A stretch of DNA of 64,000 bases from Climacium dendroides. Lineage: Eukaryota > Streptophyta > Bryopsida > Hypnales > Climaciaceae. This document shows, piece after piece, positions 47,691 through 59,754 of this stretch. Under the pieces are notes generated by a model. The model was not told the origin of the DNA. It did not search any database and was given only the letters and a program-made list of their open reading frames with translations. How positions within the stretch are numbered: the first letter of the stretch is position 1; every line of letters begins with the position of its first letter. Location of the stretch: the NCBI GenBank assembly GCA_950106755.1, contig OX467084.1, forward strand, positions 32,863,213 to 32,927,212. The letters are read 5' to 3'. A program made the position numbers and the translations under genes.

Positions 47691-50497
47691 TCAATCTTTT
47701 GTATTGGATCAGTTGTTGAATTTTTATCACGATGGTGTTGGCTGAGGCGTCTGGCTTTGGATTACATAGTGCTGCATCAAATTCGACCTTGGAAAGCAAG
47801 GCCGCAATTTGAGGCGCTTTTGTGGAAGTAGAAGAAGGAGATTCGCATGCAGAAAGCTGTTGAAGCTACCGAAAAGAAACGCAAGCAAGAGTGACAAATT
47901 TCAGAGGAGCAAGGGAAGAAGAGGGCCAGGGATCAAATCACTCTCAGAAGTTTCTACACAACTTCAAGAAATTCAGAAAACCGTGGTCTTGTGGATCTCC
48001 ATGATCCACTGAAGAATAAGCCTCCTTCGATAACTACAAGAAAGACTGGTTTCTTGTGACTTCACCAAGTCCAATTGCCATCATCTATATCTTTGGATGT
48101 AAATGTTGTATCTGTGGATACAAACACTATAAATGTACCCCAAGTGCAAGGAGAGCCTGAGAGTTATCTAATTTTGAGCTCTAAGCCTCCAATTCTAGTC
48201 GTGTGTATTTCTAATGACTCCCCTACCTACATGTGCAGTGAAGACGATGCAAATTTCAATGCCATTCATGGTCCTATTGAAAACACTGATCTGGCGGATG
48301 ACGACATGGACAAGGAGGAGGAGCTTGAGCCTCTCATTTGATTTGGGAAGCCTAATTACGACTTAACTCAAAAATTTCAGATGGAGTGGAGTGCAAAGTG
48401 TCCTTGGGCTGAAATGGTGTTGACAGCAAATGGTTGGCTCCATATGGTGAAATGCCGAGTGTGCTTAAAGGTGGACAAGAAGCCTCGATTGATGGCGCCC
48501 AAGTGGGACACTATCAATAAGCATGGGCACTGTAAGGTACACAAATCAAATTTGCTTCTCTATGCTGCCAAACGCCCAATGTCTATTCTGCAACAATTGA
48601 ATAATTGCACTTCAATGGAAGCACGGTGGAAGCGGGTACAATTTGCGACATTGTTTCAAATTCTATGTGCTGGTAGAACGATGGTTGAGTTTGAGTCAAA
48701 ATTCAACTTGTTTCATTTGCTAGAAACTCCTAATTGTCTTTCTATGCATTGGAGTGTAAGTGTTGCTTGACCTACTTTGGAGCAAATGGGATCTCCGCAT
48801 TTCACGAATGCCACACTTGAGTAACGGTGTAGCTTGAAGGATAAGTTTGTGCCACACATCACTGATGTCCATTGCATAGGACACCGAGTTATCTTAGCAA
48901 TTAAAACACTAAGTCAACTTGATCTCTTCCATGCAGTTGAAGATCTTTATAAGTTCTGTCATGCCTATTTTGCTCACTCTCCAAAACGGCAGGCAGAGTT
49001 CCACGCTTTGGCACAATTGTTGGACACTAAAGGTCTGAAGTTGTTAAAAAATGTTACAACAAGGTAGATTTCCCTAATTTCTCCACTACAGCATCTTTTT
49101 AGAGAATATCGCAGTGTCACTTCCAAGCTGCAACTTGATTCTGTGAACAAAGTTGAGATGGTATGATTCATTTTGATTTAATCCTTCTTGTGTGTATTCA
49201 ATTAGGGTGTTCAAGAATTTTTTGTGTTTTCAGTTTGTATCTATTAGTTTTTGTGTTTCAATTTTGTTATTAAAAAAAATTTGTGTTTCAAATTTTTGTG
49301 TTTCAATTTTGGTTTAAGGTAACAAGAATGTCAACAATTCCACTTATGATGTTGCTTTTTTCTTGCAGCGGAGCCTATAGGCCAAAGCTACAAACTTGCT
49401 CGAGAAGATGCTAGATCCCTATCACATCATAGGTATGATTTGTCTGTTGCCCCTTTTAGAGGTCATTGACATCTTGATTCAATTTGCGCAGCAATGCGAC
49501 GTGTTCATTTGTGACTTTGTGGGCGCACTTCAAAAATGTTTGGAGAAGCTCTTCAAGATGTACAAAGGTTACGGCTTAGCATTTTCTAGTCCTGAATTCA
49601 TGCACTTCACAAACTTGTTGGAGCTCCGTCATGATCAAATATTATTTTTATGGAGCCCTATGGACTTGAATGATGTTCAACACCTTCAGTTTGTTATGAA
49701 TGGGGAGGAACTTCCTATAAGGCATGAAAAAGCGATCATCACTTAGGAATCTTGAAATTCCCTCATCGATGGTGTGAAGAGTGAATGTAGTGGTGAATAT
49801 ATCATTTAAAGTTCTGTCCAATTTTTTGGTAACTTACACATTTCTTCTTCTTGGCAGTATGTCATTGTGTGGACTCTCACATCTTCTATGGTTGCAAGCA
49901 GGTGCCGCCTAGCAGCTCATTGACAAGCTTAGTAGCCACTTTCCTACTTATGGTTTATTGAATGCTCTTGGTATTGTGTATTCTCAGTACTGGAGGCAAT
50001 CCAATGCTGAACAGAGCTTTTGAAAGCACCTAGATGTGATTAAGAAGTTCTATGGAGAACCAAAGTGGATTAGAAAAGATGATAATAAGAGTCTGATTCC
50101 AGCACTCCTTGATTGTTTTTAGTTGGAATTGCAGCAGCACTTGTTCAAACTGTCTATGATATCAAATAGCATGGCTGCATTGGAAGATCTTTATTTGGCT
50201 ATGAATCTTTTGACTCGTCTTTGGCGGATTATAAATGCCAACATGTCCTTGTCAAACGAGATTCCGGAGTATGTCAAGTTGACTTAAATAGCCATGATAC
50301 ATATTCTTGGTAGTGTTGAAGACGAACGATGTTTCTCATCACTTGCATTTTTGAAGGATAAGCTCCGCAATTGGCTCCAAGGTGATCACCTTAGCGTAGT
50401 AGTTGGTATGCATGGACAAAAGGTTTTCACATTGGAGGATTCCCCTTATAAAAAGTGTTTCATGCAATGGATCAATCAAGTTGATAACTACTGATAT
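47690..50497 (+). pseudogene. hAT-superfamily transposase, decayed
   Basis: Plus-strand pieces lie in the order expected of a plant hAT element. 47,800-47,900 is a Lys/Glu-rich stretch. 48,381-48,770 has a zinc-finger-like segment (KCRVCLKVDKKP, then TINKHGHCKVHKSN) followed by RWKRVQFATLFQIL. 48,834-49,067 carries HCIGHRVILAIKTL, AYFAHSPKR and DTKGLKLLKNV. 49,396-49,746 is a helical part. 50,294-50,494 carries SVEDERCFSSLAFLKDKLRN, the C-terminal hAT dimerisation motif. Stops and frameshifts separate the pieces, and at least one intron-like segment lies near 49,160-49,370, so no functional transposase is made. Terminal repeats and the 8-base duplication were not located. Confidence 0.75.
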
Positions 50498-50889
50498 GGG
50501 GTCATGGCATAGCGTTGAGGTAGGTGCTGTCTTTACGGGGTTGAGGTCTTATCTTTCCCAGGTTTTATGACTTGAATTTACTAGACATAGTCTTTGCAGT
50601 TGTAGTTTTTGTGCTCTCGAGTCTACTAGGTTTTTTCTAGAAAATGTAGTCATTGAACTTGCACTTAGATTTTAGAGTGGACAACACATTTTGAAGTTTA
50701 CAATGCATTCCAAAGTTTACAGTCGCAGCAATTTTGTGTTCATGCTACCGTGTAATCCAATAGAGGGAATTCCACTTGAAACCTGCAGTTTCGGAACTTA
50801 TGGTCTATACCTTTTTTGTTTACTTATTTCATATCTTATATGCAATATATATTATATTCTTAACTACTTATGTAATCTCATGTGGTATT

Positions 50890-51120
50890 CTCATTGTTTT
50901 TTAACTTGGATGTTGGAGTGGTTTTGTATGTATGCAGATCTTATTTCAAAGTTAAGTTCTTTCAAAGTTTCAATTTTGTTGTGTTTTGACTTGGCGTTGA
51001 AGTGTTTGTGTGTGTGCAAGTCTTGTTCCAAAATTATAGTCTTTCAAAGTTTTATTTGTATTACTTTCTTACTTGGATGTGAGAGCATATTTGTTTATGT
51101 GCAGGTCTTTTCCTTGCCTT
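50890..51120 (+). repeat. Three diverged tandem units of about 90-95 bases
   Basis: 'acttggatgttggagtgg', 'acttggcgttgaagtg' and 'acttggatgtgagagc' each lead into 'ttgt..tgtgcag/agtctt..tcc/tca' sequence. They lie downstream of the hAT dimerisation motif. The 144-residue frame across them (50,691-51,125) is Phe/Cys/Leu-rich and judged non-coding. Confidence 0.6.
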
Positions 51121-51533
51121 CCTAGCAAAGAAGAGTAGTTTAATTCAATGTAGGTAGCTATCATTAAGTAGATTTCAGTGACCCTTATTCATGTGGATTG
51201 AAGTTCTTTTCATAAAAATGATCAATACAACCACCATTGCATTCTCTTGTATTCAATTGTAGCCCATTTTGCACTGTCTGGTATTGAATTGTAGCCCACT
51301 TTGCAGCACTGTTAAAATTTTTGTCGCCTAATTATGCACCACTCTAGAAATGGAAATTGCCAAACATGTTTTTCCGAATTTTTCTTCAAATGGTGCCAGA
51401 GAATTCACGCTTAACTCCTACTTGGAGCCAAATTTTGAACCCAAAAAAAAGGTTGTCCATTTTCTTTTCAATTGGAGCCCACATCTAGATTCCTGAAAAT
51501 TAAAAAAAAAAAAAAAATCACCCTGAGACTCAT

Positions 51534-51908
51534 CACTACACTAAAATTGGTAAATAGTGTTGGGTGACAATTAGTGTTGTTCCCTGTTTTTTACCCCCAA
51601 CACTATTTTTTCAACTTATGTGTAAATAGTGTTGGGGTACTTAATTGCTGTCATAAAAATCTGTCCCTTCCCTATAAAACTGTAACTTTAGCCTCCCGTC
51701 GTGAAAATTTGTCCCTTCTCTGCAAAATTGTAATTTTTGCCTTCTGCCGTGAAAATCTGTCCTTTTCCTAGAAAACTGTAATTTACTATAGAGCTAAAAT
51801 AGTGTTAAAATGGATAAATAATCTTCTAGCACTAACCTTGCTAATCACAATTAGTGTTATCTCAGTAAATTAGTGTTGCCAACACTATTTACCAATCTTA
51901 GTGTAGTA
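51534..51908. mobile_element. MITE with CACTACACTAAAATTGG ends, copy 1
   Basis: The left end is CACTACACTAAAATTGGTAA then ATAGTGTTGG; the right end inversely is CTACACTAAGATTGGTAAAT then AGTGTTGG. Inside (about 51,655-51,785) are three diverged units of about 50 bases with 'tgaaaatctgtccc..aaactgtaatt'. The ends are CACTA-like. A second copy, internally inverted, is at 57,550-57,845. Confidence 0.7.
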
Positions 51909-51923
51909 ACTTACTATACTGGT

Positions 51924-52152
51924 GGCCAGCCCCCTCATTGCCCCAACCGGGGTTAATTGTGAAAAAAAGCCCTCTATTTTTTGCAATGATTTTTTCTATT
52001 TCTACACTACCCCTAACTAATTTGTGGCCGCTGATTGCAAATCTGAATTCAGAATGTGCAAAAAAAAAATTCATCTGATTGCAAATAAAAAATTCCACAG
52101 CGTTTTCCCCAGGGGGAAACGGGGCAATGAAGGGGGTCAGTTCACCCTGGCC
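51924..52152. mobile_element. GGCC-ended MITE, copy 2
   Basis: The left end is GGCCAGCCCCCTCATTGCCCC; the right end inversely is GGCCAGGGTGAACTGACCCC then CTTCATTGCCCC. The outer 6 bases and the CCCC(T)TCATTGCCCC block are shared at both ends, with an insertion between them on the right. Same family as 45,994-46,251 and 60,923-61,161. Confidence 0.6.
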
Positions 52153-55100
52153 CCGTACTGGCAGGATGGAATTCCCCTAAAGGACAGAAGAGGTACTACC
52201 CAATGAAAACTAGACACGTGGAGATACCGTACGTAACTCCATTAAGGTAAATACCTGCAGGACAGCTGGGCCACGGGATTGGGTCGGGGTGAACTGGTGG
52301 GCCCCCGTAAGCTTATTAAAATGAAATGACGGATGACTTCGAATGTTCTGGAAACTTTACTCCTTCAGTCAGCTTTTGCCGTTTAGTGGTTCTTTCTTTC
52401 TTTTTCCCTTTTTTGACCAATTTCTTTTACTTTTGCCGGGTTTTTTCTTTTTCTTTTTTTTCTTTTTTTTCTAGATTCCATTCCCAAGTACATGACACTT
52501 GATTAATGCGTGAAAGGGAGCTTCTAGAAAACATCAAACAATGAGAAGAAAATAGGAGAGTGAAAGATTAAAAAGGTGGTTGTCTTCATGGTTTAGGATT
52601 TTAAAATCCTTTACATATGAGCTACAAATATAGATATGCCTTTTCTTTCTTTCTTTTTTTCCAAAAAATCCCACCCTCCCATCCACCCATATCAGAGATA
52701 AATTCTATTTGACAAATGTGGTTTTAATCTATTTTCCAAAAATTTAATTTGTTGGTAAAAACCAAAAAAATGCCTTCAATGATGCAGGGAGTATTGAAAG
52801 TTGACTTATGGTGTTAAAATTAGGACCAAAATCGGACATAATCAATAAAATGATATGTGATCAGAAAATGCTTGTAAATTGTGATGGGGTGATAGCAAAC
52901 ATAACATTCAGTAGCTAAAGCAAAGGCTGCCTTTCTTCTCTTCAAAGAATTTCATCCACAGGAAGTGGTGCCACCAACTACCAAAGCTGATTTAATTGGA
53001 GTGAGCTAAACCCTCATTAATTGTTTCACTGCTTTTATCTCTCACAGTTTAACATTTTTCGACATCTGGCCATGTAGCTATTGAATGGTGTGGAATATAT
53101 CATCCAGCGGATGAAATGATACTGAATATTCAGCACCATTCTGTCAGAGGAAAGACAAACTCCCTCTGTGCTACTGAATGTTATGAAAGAGATAACAAAA
53201 TTGGAGGCTATGGCAGGTATTAATAAAATATGGCACTCCTTGTTAACTTCCTACAGTACCGTCCTGATGACTGAGCATCTCGCCTTACAATGATGATTTC
53301 TTAATTACGAAACAAGCTGTTACCACATTGAGGCTCTGGCTCTGAGCTTGAGGGACAGGAATTAAGGTAAAACAGCCCACTGCAGTCAAATGATCCATTG
53401 CAGTCGCCTAGGAAATGACCCACTGTGGGTTTTTTGGAGTATGTGAGATGTGGGTCACAATGCATGTCTTACATGACAGCAATGGAGTGAACACTGATCT
53501 CATTAGGAACTTCTGATTTTTCAATGTGAAGTTCATTGTAAAAATTGACTTTTTTGGACTTCAGTAATAGAAAATATTTTGACTGCATTAGGTAGTGAGA
53601 TGAGCATTACAGATTCAGATTTTGTTAGTTTTAAGGTAGTCCACAGACTCTTTTGGGCTGAACACTTCAGAAATTCGTAGTGAACTCACACTTTGTCAAA
53701 AAAAAATTTATTTCAATTGCACTTGCTGTTTCTCACACTTGTACTAGTGTGGGAAAAAAAATTGAAAAGTTTCAACAACAACTGAAGATGATGTCAAACT
53801 CCTCATTCTGACCACAATGGGTTGTTTTACCTCACTGGTTTCTTAATGCTAAATCTTACTGGCTTTTAAGACTAATGAGAGCTTTGCAAAAGGAGAGGGT
53901 CCTAGCACTGGGAGAACTATGGCTTCTTCACAATCCAATTCGGTCACTTCTCAGGTTCTCATGTTGATGAGGATTATTGCAAATGTATTTGTATATCTAA
54001 GATGTTTTGGGTGAAAGTGATAACAAGCATTTGTGGGTTGAAGACACCTGGTATAGCCTCACTAACATCACATTTGGTTGTTGTGTTTTGGGGATGGGCA
54101 CAAGTGAGGCCCATGACCTCATGGAATATTTTTGATACTGTACGGGCAATCTAAATCCTCTACTTGGTGTTCTCTTATGATTCATATGATAGTAGTTTCA
54201 AAACAATGCAAATATTACAAGATATGTTGGTGGTTTGAGATATTTCGGTAAAAGATATCTATTGTATTGTGACTTTTATTGTAAGGAATTAGATAAGTAC
54301 CCAGTAATGCGGGATGTGCCAAAAAAAAGGATATTTTTCAAGACTTCATATCCAAGTATCAACTATTTGTAAATTTTGTCAAAAAAATATCAATATTTGA
54401 ACTTGATTAAATACATTTGGATTTCTTTTGTTCCAATAAATACAATGTTATAGACGTTGATGAGTAATTGACTACTCAAACAAATAAATACTTTACACAA
54501 AAACTCCAATGCCTTGCACATACTTTTGAATGAGCTAGACATTTGTAATTAACAAAGTAAACAGTAATTTCTCCAACAGCTAACTCAGTTATTAGTTTAA
54601 TTATAAAATCCAATGAAAAGATTTTGGAAACATTGGCCAGGTTAGTAGCCACTGGACTTTGTCCAAGCCTTCATTAAGGTAAGACACCATAGTGGTCAAA
54701 CGACCTCATAACAATTTTTCAAGCCATAATCAATGCCTAACCTGACACCCATGGAGTGATTAGTGACCTCATTAGGAGCACCCAACTTTTTAGTGTAAAT
54801 CATGGTAGAATGTGACTTTTTCAGGGCCTTCGGCCTTCCACATTAGAAATTATTGTGACAGTTTTAGGTGATTAAGATGAACATATTAGATATAGTTTTT
54901 GTTGATTATCAAGTAGTCTACTGACTCTTTTGGATAGATCAGTTCGAAAATTCATAACAAATTCATACATTGTCTGAAAAATAGAATTTCCATTGCTCTC
55001 ACTATTTCTCACACTTGTCTTTATGTGGGAAAAAATTTGAAAAATTTCAGCAGTGGCATGAGGGCAGACTCCACAATGGACTGCTTTACCTTACTATTGA

Positions 55101-55252
55101 TACCCGGCACCACTCTGCTGCTACGTCAGATGAACCAACCTCGTAGCAATCTTGAGCATACCAAGAACCTTCTTATACCCATGTGATTGGGTTCACTAAT
55201 CTCTCTTTCACTTACTAGAAAAGTGGATATGGTATGCAGTATAGGAAAATTT
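52153..55252. other. Intergenic DNA without recognisable gene
   Basis: Moderately AT-rich. About 53,360-53,830 and 54,640-55,090 are related: both have 'gagtg..tagtgacctcattaggag', 'gtggtcaaacgac', 'ctcacacttgt' and 'gtgggaaaaaa' motifs. A diverged duplication about 1.3 kb apart is therefore likely. No protein family seen. Confidence 0.45.
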
Positions 55253-55341
55253 CACTACAAGAAAACAGCATCCAAATTGACACGTCCTAATTGACAGACA
55301 ATGTCCAAATTGACAGAAAATGACAGCATTCCCTTGTAATG
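55253..55341. mobile_element. Short CACTA-type MITE
   Basis: Starts CACTACAAGAAAACAGC and ends ...CCCTTGTAATG, a decayed CTTGTAGTG. The interior words 'ccaaattgacac', 'tcctaattgacag' and 'aaattgacagaa' match the 1,175-1,389 element. It is flanked by TTT on both sides (55250-55252 and 55342-55344), consistent with a 3-base duplication. Confidence 0.65.
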
Positions 55342-55344
55342 TTT

Positions 55345-56867
55345 ACAGGATTGGTGTCTGGAGGTGCTAATTACGTTACCAAATATCTGTTAGCATTCCT
55401 AGTTGAAATATTGGTTTTATCATGGCTTCATCATCACAACGTCCTAACTACACTCACGTTTTTGGAACTGTAACATGTTTTTAACATGTATTCTTTTGAG
55501 TTATTTTACTTTGTGTGTTCTATTTGTTTTCTTGTTCCTTGTGATGGCAAAAACAAGCATATGAAGATTGTAGACACCTGGTGTAACCTCACTAATAATA
55601 CATGTTTGTCTTGTTTAGGGGATGGACACAAGTGGAGACAATGATTTTGTATGATATTAGCTTGTTAAAACGCTCCAAGAAGTATGGGGACAATGATTTT
55701 GTATGATATTAGCTTTGTTAAAAAAAATTTCCACAAGTTATATGATTGTTTACACTTGATTCATAGCAAGTCACTACAAGTTTATGCTACTAGATCAAAT
55801 ATGATAAGACAGGGAATGAACAAAATGACGCCTCAAAATGGGATGTTCCAAAAAGAACTTCTTTTTTAAGATTTCTATTCCAAGTATTAGAATCTTGATT
55901 AAGAAAAACTCTTGTGCATGGCTGTATATTCCCAAAAAGTATGCAAAGAATTTATTCACATACTTAGAAGGAATTATTATATGCAACAAACATTAGGTTT
56001 TGATTTTAATGTGAATGCACATGCCTAAAATAATTACAGATTTGCAACGTTTTCTTCTCCAAATTAAACAGATCTTAGTTAATATACATGTGGCATTTTT
56101 TTGACCATGATGACATGACTAATTCACACACAGGCCAAAGTAATTTACACTTTATTACATTTGCTTCAACTACTCAAGGCTGATTAAAACTCAATAGAGG
56201 CATATTTAGCCTTGATGAAGCTACATCACATTCTCGTAATCAATACATGCTCCAATTATGAGCACCATTGACAAAAAAAACTTAAAAGCAAACCGTTTTG
56301 TTACTCAGACTAGGAAATAGGATGTAAGGTAGAAAAATCTATTTTGGACAGCCTTCCTATGATGGTTGCATAAGCTGGCCTATTGTGGACAGCAGTTGAA
56401 TGCATTGGTTATTGAGAAAGATTTTCTATTTGTACCTTCTCGTCCATTCATCTCTCTTCTTTCTTGGCTTAAACTTAGGGGAAAGTGGCAAAGGTAACCA
56501 AAATAGGTGAGTCTATGAAACTTGAATGGGTCAGGATGAAAAATCTTCTTTTATATCCAATAAAATATTCATTCTAGGAGAATTTTTTTTTTTTTTTTTT
56601 GACATTCTTTGGCAACCTTATTTTTGCACACCCTAAATCAATTCCTCCATGACTTTCCCAAATCATACACACTAAAATGCTTAAGTTATCCAAAATAGAT
56701 ACTTCTATCTTAATGGCAAACCGTTTTGTTGTTTAGACTCGGATATAAGATCAGATGGCAAAAGAAGCTCAATTAACTTTGATTAATGAACGACCTAATT
56801 AATAGACAATCTAATAATGGACAGCTTGATTAATACATGACCTGATTAATGAACTACGGTTAGGTAA
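55345..56867. other. AT-rich intergenic DNA
   Basis: No gene recognised. A near-exact 33-base direct repeat ('ggggacaatgattttgtatg' onward, with flanking differences) appears at about 55,634-55,665 and 55,687-55,718. 56,582-56,600 is a poly-T run. Short ORFs only. Confidence 0.5.
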
Positions 56868-57097
56868 TTAACCTTTAAACATTGAGGTGGACGTTTTGCA
56901 TCTGATGAATGATAAAAAATTCTCCTGTGTAGGACAAAAATGAAACTATTCATCCTCGGAATTAAGGGTGAAAAGGGAAAATCTTCTACACTAGTTTGAC
57001 TCCCAATGAATATTTTTGATTTTTTAAAACTAGATGATGTCACACAGTTCCCAAAGGGCTGATTTCCACGGTCACCAACCCCACGTTTAAGGGTTAA
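56868..57097 (+). mobile_element. TTAA-flanked MITE, family A, copy 3
   Basis: TTAA (56868-56871) then CCTTTAAACATTGAGG; the right end is CCCCACGTTTAAGGG then TTAA (57094-57097). The interior matches the copies at 24,051 and 24,629 at high similarity, including 'actattcatcc', 'aaaatcttctaca' and 'aaactagatgatgtcacac'. The right TTAA is shared with the next element. Confidence 0.85.
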
Positions 57098-57342
57098 CCT
57101 CTGAGCGCCTAGACTGTATTTGCCAAAATTCAGACCTTTCTCAATTCATTCCAATCAAACTATCATGTAAAATGAGATGCACATAAATTGACTGTACCGA
57201 TTGATAGTAGAGATAGGGCCAGAACTATAGGAAAAAGGACATGTCCTTTTACCGTACCGTTAAAAAGATTATAATGGTCAAACAAGGAGATCTTTGAGTT
57301 TTGAGAGGCCATATTTGAGGCACTGGGGCGCTCAGGGGTTAA
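57094..57342. mobile_element. TTAA-flanked MITE, family B, abutting family A
   Basis: TTAA (57094-57097) then CCTCTGAGCGCC; the inverse GGCGCTCAGGGG precedes TTAA (57339-57342). The terminal repeat is 12 bases with one mismatch; 241 bases lie between the TTAA sites. It shares one TTAA with copy 3 of family A, meaning one element inserted at the other's target duplication. The minus-strand 72-residue frame across it is not a known protein. Confidence 0.8.
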
Positions 57343-57549
57343 GATCCAAAGGAGGAGTTCTGTAGGGTTTGTAAAGTCCATGTTGGATAGTTTGACTGTC
57401 CAGTTCCCATTCCGGATTGGTTATGGCATGAACTTTTATACTGATTTAATGCCATGATCGGTATATTAAATCGAAGGATCCAAAAGCAGTGGTTATTCCA
57501 GTAGTTTGAGCAACTGAAGTTTTTTTATGCTTTACTAACCAACGGATGA

Positions 57550-57845
57550 TGCTACACTAAAATTGGTAAATAGTGTTGGCTACACTAAATGCCAACAACA
57601 CTAATTGTCTAATTGTGATTTGCAAGGTTAATGTTAGAACATTATTTGCCCATTCTAACACTATTTTAGTTCTATTGACAACGGGAGGCGGAAATTAGAG
57701 TTTTCCAAGGAAGGGCTAGAGTTTGACGGCGGAAGTTAAGTGCCCCAACACTATTTACACATAAATTGGAAAATAGTATTGGGGGTAAAAATCAGGGAAC
57801 AACACTGATTATCACCCAACACTATTTATCAATTTTAATGTAGTG
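57550..57845. mobile_element. MITE with CACTACACTAAAATTGG-type ends, copy 2
   Basis: The left end is TGCTACACTAAAATTGGTAA then ATAGTGTTGG; the right end inversely is CACTACATTAAAATTGATAA then ATAGTGTTGG. The interior is the inverse of the 51,534 copy ('ggaaattagagttttccaagg', 'aagtgccccaacactattta') but contains fewer of its internal units. Confidence 0.7.
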
Positions 57846-58404
57846 ATTTACGAGTTTTTGCAGTAACCCTATGCAGTTCAAAGCTATTGTTCTCTAGCTA
57901 CACGAGTTGTTTTTGGCAATGTTTGAAGTTAACATGGCGTCGTTACAACGTGACAATAACAAATAGGTTCAGTAGCATTTTTTTTTTACTGTGGAGTGAA
58001 CATTGTGGATTTTTGCTTGTTTATATTTATTTTTGTCCCTTACGAAAGCAATAATATACATTGTGGGTATACATATATATATATATATATAGTGTTGAGA
58101 TAGGCACAAGTGAGGACCACATCCTCTGTGGTAAACATGTTGGCAAAATTACTACTTTCAGATCACTACTAAATGTTTTTGTACTAAGTTCTTCGGTTTT
58201 CTTGTCTTACTTTAAGATGGTATGAGTTAACACAGATCGATACCTTGTTAATCCATATGTGTCAAAAAAATTGGGGAGATAATTTTGCACCTAGGAGTAT
58301 GGAAAAAATAGGATATGTTATAAGCTTTTTTGATTTAAAAAAAAACTTAGGCTTTTTATACTTGTCTCAAAGTTGGCCTTAACTAAGGCTTAGACATGAT
58401 AAAA

Positions 58405-58572
58405 CTAGGAAAAAAACAAGAAGAGTTGGAGTAGCAGTAACATCGCTCTTATTTCTACCTCTTATGATAGAAATAGAGACTTTGGAAAAAAATAGGATAT
58501 GTATGTTGTTTAACTAAGAAACCAAATGACTATAACTTGTTTAGAACAAAAGATATATGATAGAGAATAAAT
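58405..58572. repeat. Direct repeat, copy 1 (about 165 bases)
   Basis: The segment from 'ctaggaaaaaaacaagaaga' to 'gatatatgatagagaata' recurs at 58,995-59,160 with only a few differences, 590 bases away. The high identity suggests a recent duplication or insertion. It brackets part of the Helitron remnant. Confidence 0.9.
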
Positions 58573-58679
58573 AGAATTGTACCCTACAGGGATGTTTCAG
58601 ATACAAACCTTTTTTGAAACACATGGAATTCACTGTAAAAGAGTTGGCAATAAGCAACCAACTAAATTGCAAAAGAGGA

Positions 58680-59406
58680 CAAAACTATCTCTTGTGATGA
58701 TGTCACCCGCCTTGCTTGCCCCCTGTTTTAATCAATTCTAAAACTTCTTGGATGTTGTTAATGGTGTTGCGATGAAAATCATTAAAAATCTCCATACAAC
58801 AATCTATTTGCAAATCATCATTCAAAAAATAAATTTGTACAAATCTTGCACTATAATCTATTTTGGAATCTAAATTTTCAATATGATGGCATAACTCTCT
58901 ATTTACACAAAAAGTATATACCCCTTGACCCTCAGTTTGGCTAGATTGAAACTAACTATGTATACTTATGAATTCAAACATTTGATTATATTTTCTAGGA
59001 AAAAAACAAGAAGAGTTGGAGTAGCAGTAACATCGTTCTTATTTCTATCTCTTATGATAGAAATAGAGACTTTGGAAAAAATAGAATATGTATGTGGTTT
59101 AACTAAGAAACCAAATGACTATAGCTTGTTTAGAACAAAAGATATATGATAGAGAATAGAATTTAAGAAATCCTTGAGAAGTGGATGTATTCCCCATAAA
59201 AAATTCATAAAAAACATTGGATGGACAATAGGATGGCTAACATGTTCATTGATAACTTTGCCATTGTAACAACAAATTTTTTTTTCTTTCTTAAAACAAA
59301 ATGCCAAACATTTTGGACATTGAATGCACATGGATTCAATACCATCAATATTGACATCTACATAGTCATTAATTGTAAACAAAGCTCGAGCCATAGTTTG
59401 AGACAA
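58680..59406 (-). pseudogene. Helitron N-terminal (helitron-like) domain remnant
   Basis: On the minus strand from 59,406, the frame reads CPKCLAFCFKKEKKICCYNGKV and then PMFFMNFLWGIHPLLKDFLN. After an interruption by the second 165-base repeat, about 58,950-58,690 continues with GQGVYTFCVNRELCHHIEN, ARFVQIYFLND and CMEIFNDFHRNTINNIQEVL. These match, in order, the Helitron N-terminal pattern CxxC...CCxxGKV, LLxGxxPxxKxF, GQxYHxIG, FAQxYFxD and IFxxxxRxxIxxLQ. No Rep or helicase domain lies nearby, so only a fragment remains. Motif matching is from memory of the family, hence moderate confidence. Confidence 0.65.
58995..59160. repeat. Direct repeat, copy 2 (about 165 bases)
   Basis: Near-identical to 58,405-58,572. 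It separates the two parts of the Helitron remnant, so it entered after or together with that element's decay. Confidence 0.9.
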
Positions 59407-59754
59407 ATGACAATTATAAATTTAGATTAGAATAAAAAAATCCTAAACCTTAAACTATAAAACGGTGAAATTTTGTAGTAATTTAAAAAAAAAAAAGTTT
59501 AAGATAATAAGATAATAAAAATCCACTAGCAACAAACTCTAAAATCCATGAAGAGTAGAAACTTTGTGGTACACAATTACAAAAAAATAGGTTGGAGGTT
59601 GCACCTATATAACTTGTGCTTCCAAAATTTGTACCTGTTGAATATGTTCCACTTCATTCCAAATGCTTTGATCTCCTAAAACTCATTGTACATCAAAATA
59701 TATTCAATAAGTATATTCAATCAATTCAACAATAAAATTTTAGATTTTGGAGTT

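Noticed and set aside
50691..51125. 144-residue plus-strand frame with hydrophobic segments
   Set aside because: Phe/Cys/Leu-rich translation of T-rich tandem repeats downstream of a dead hAT element; no family features.
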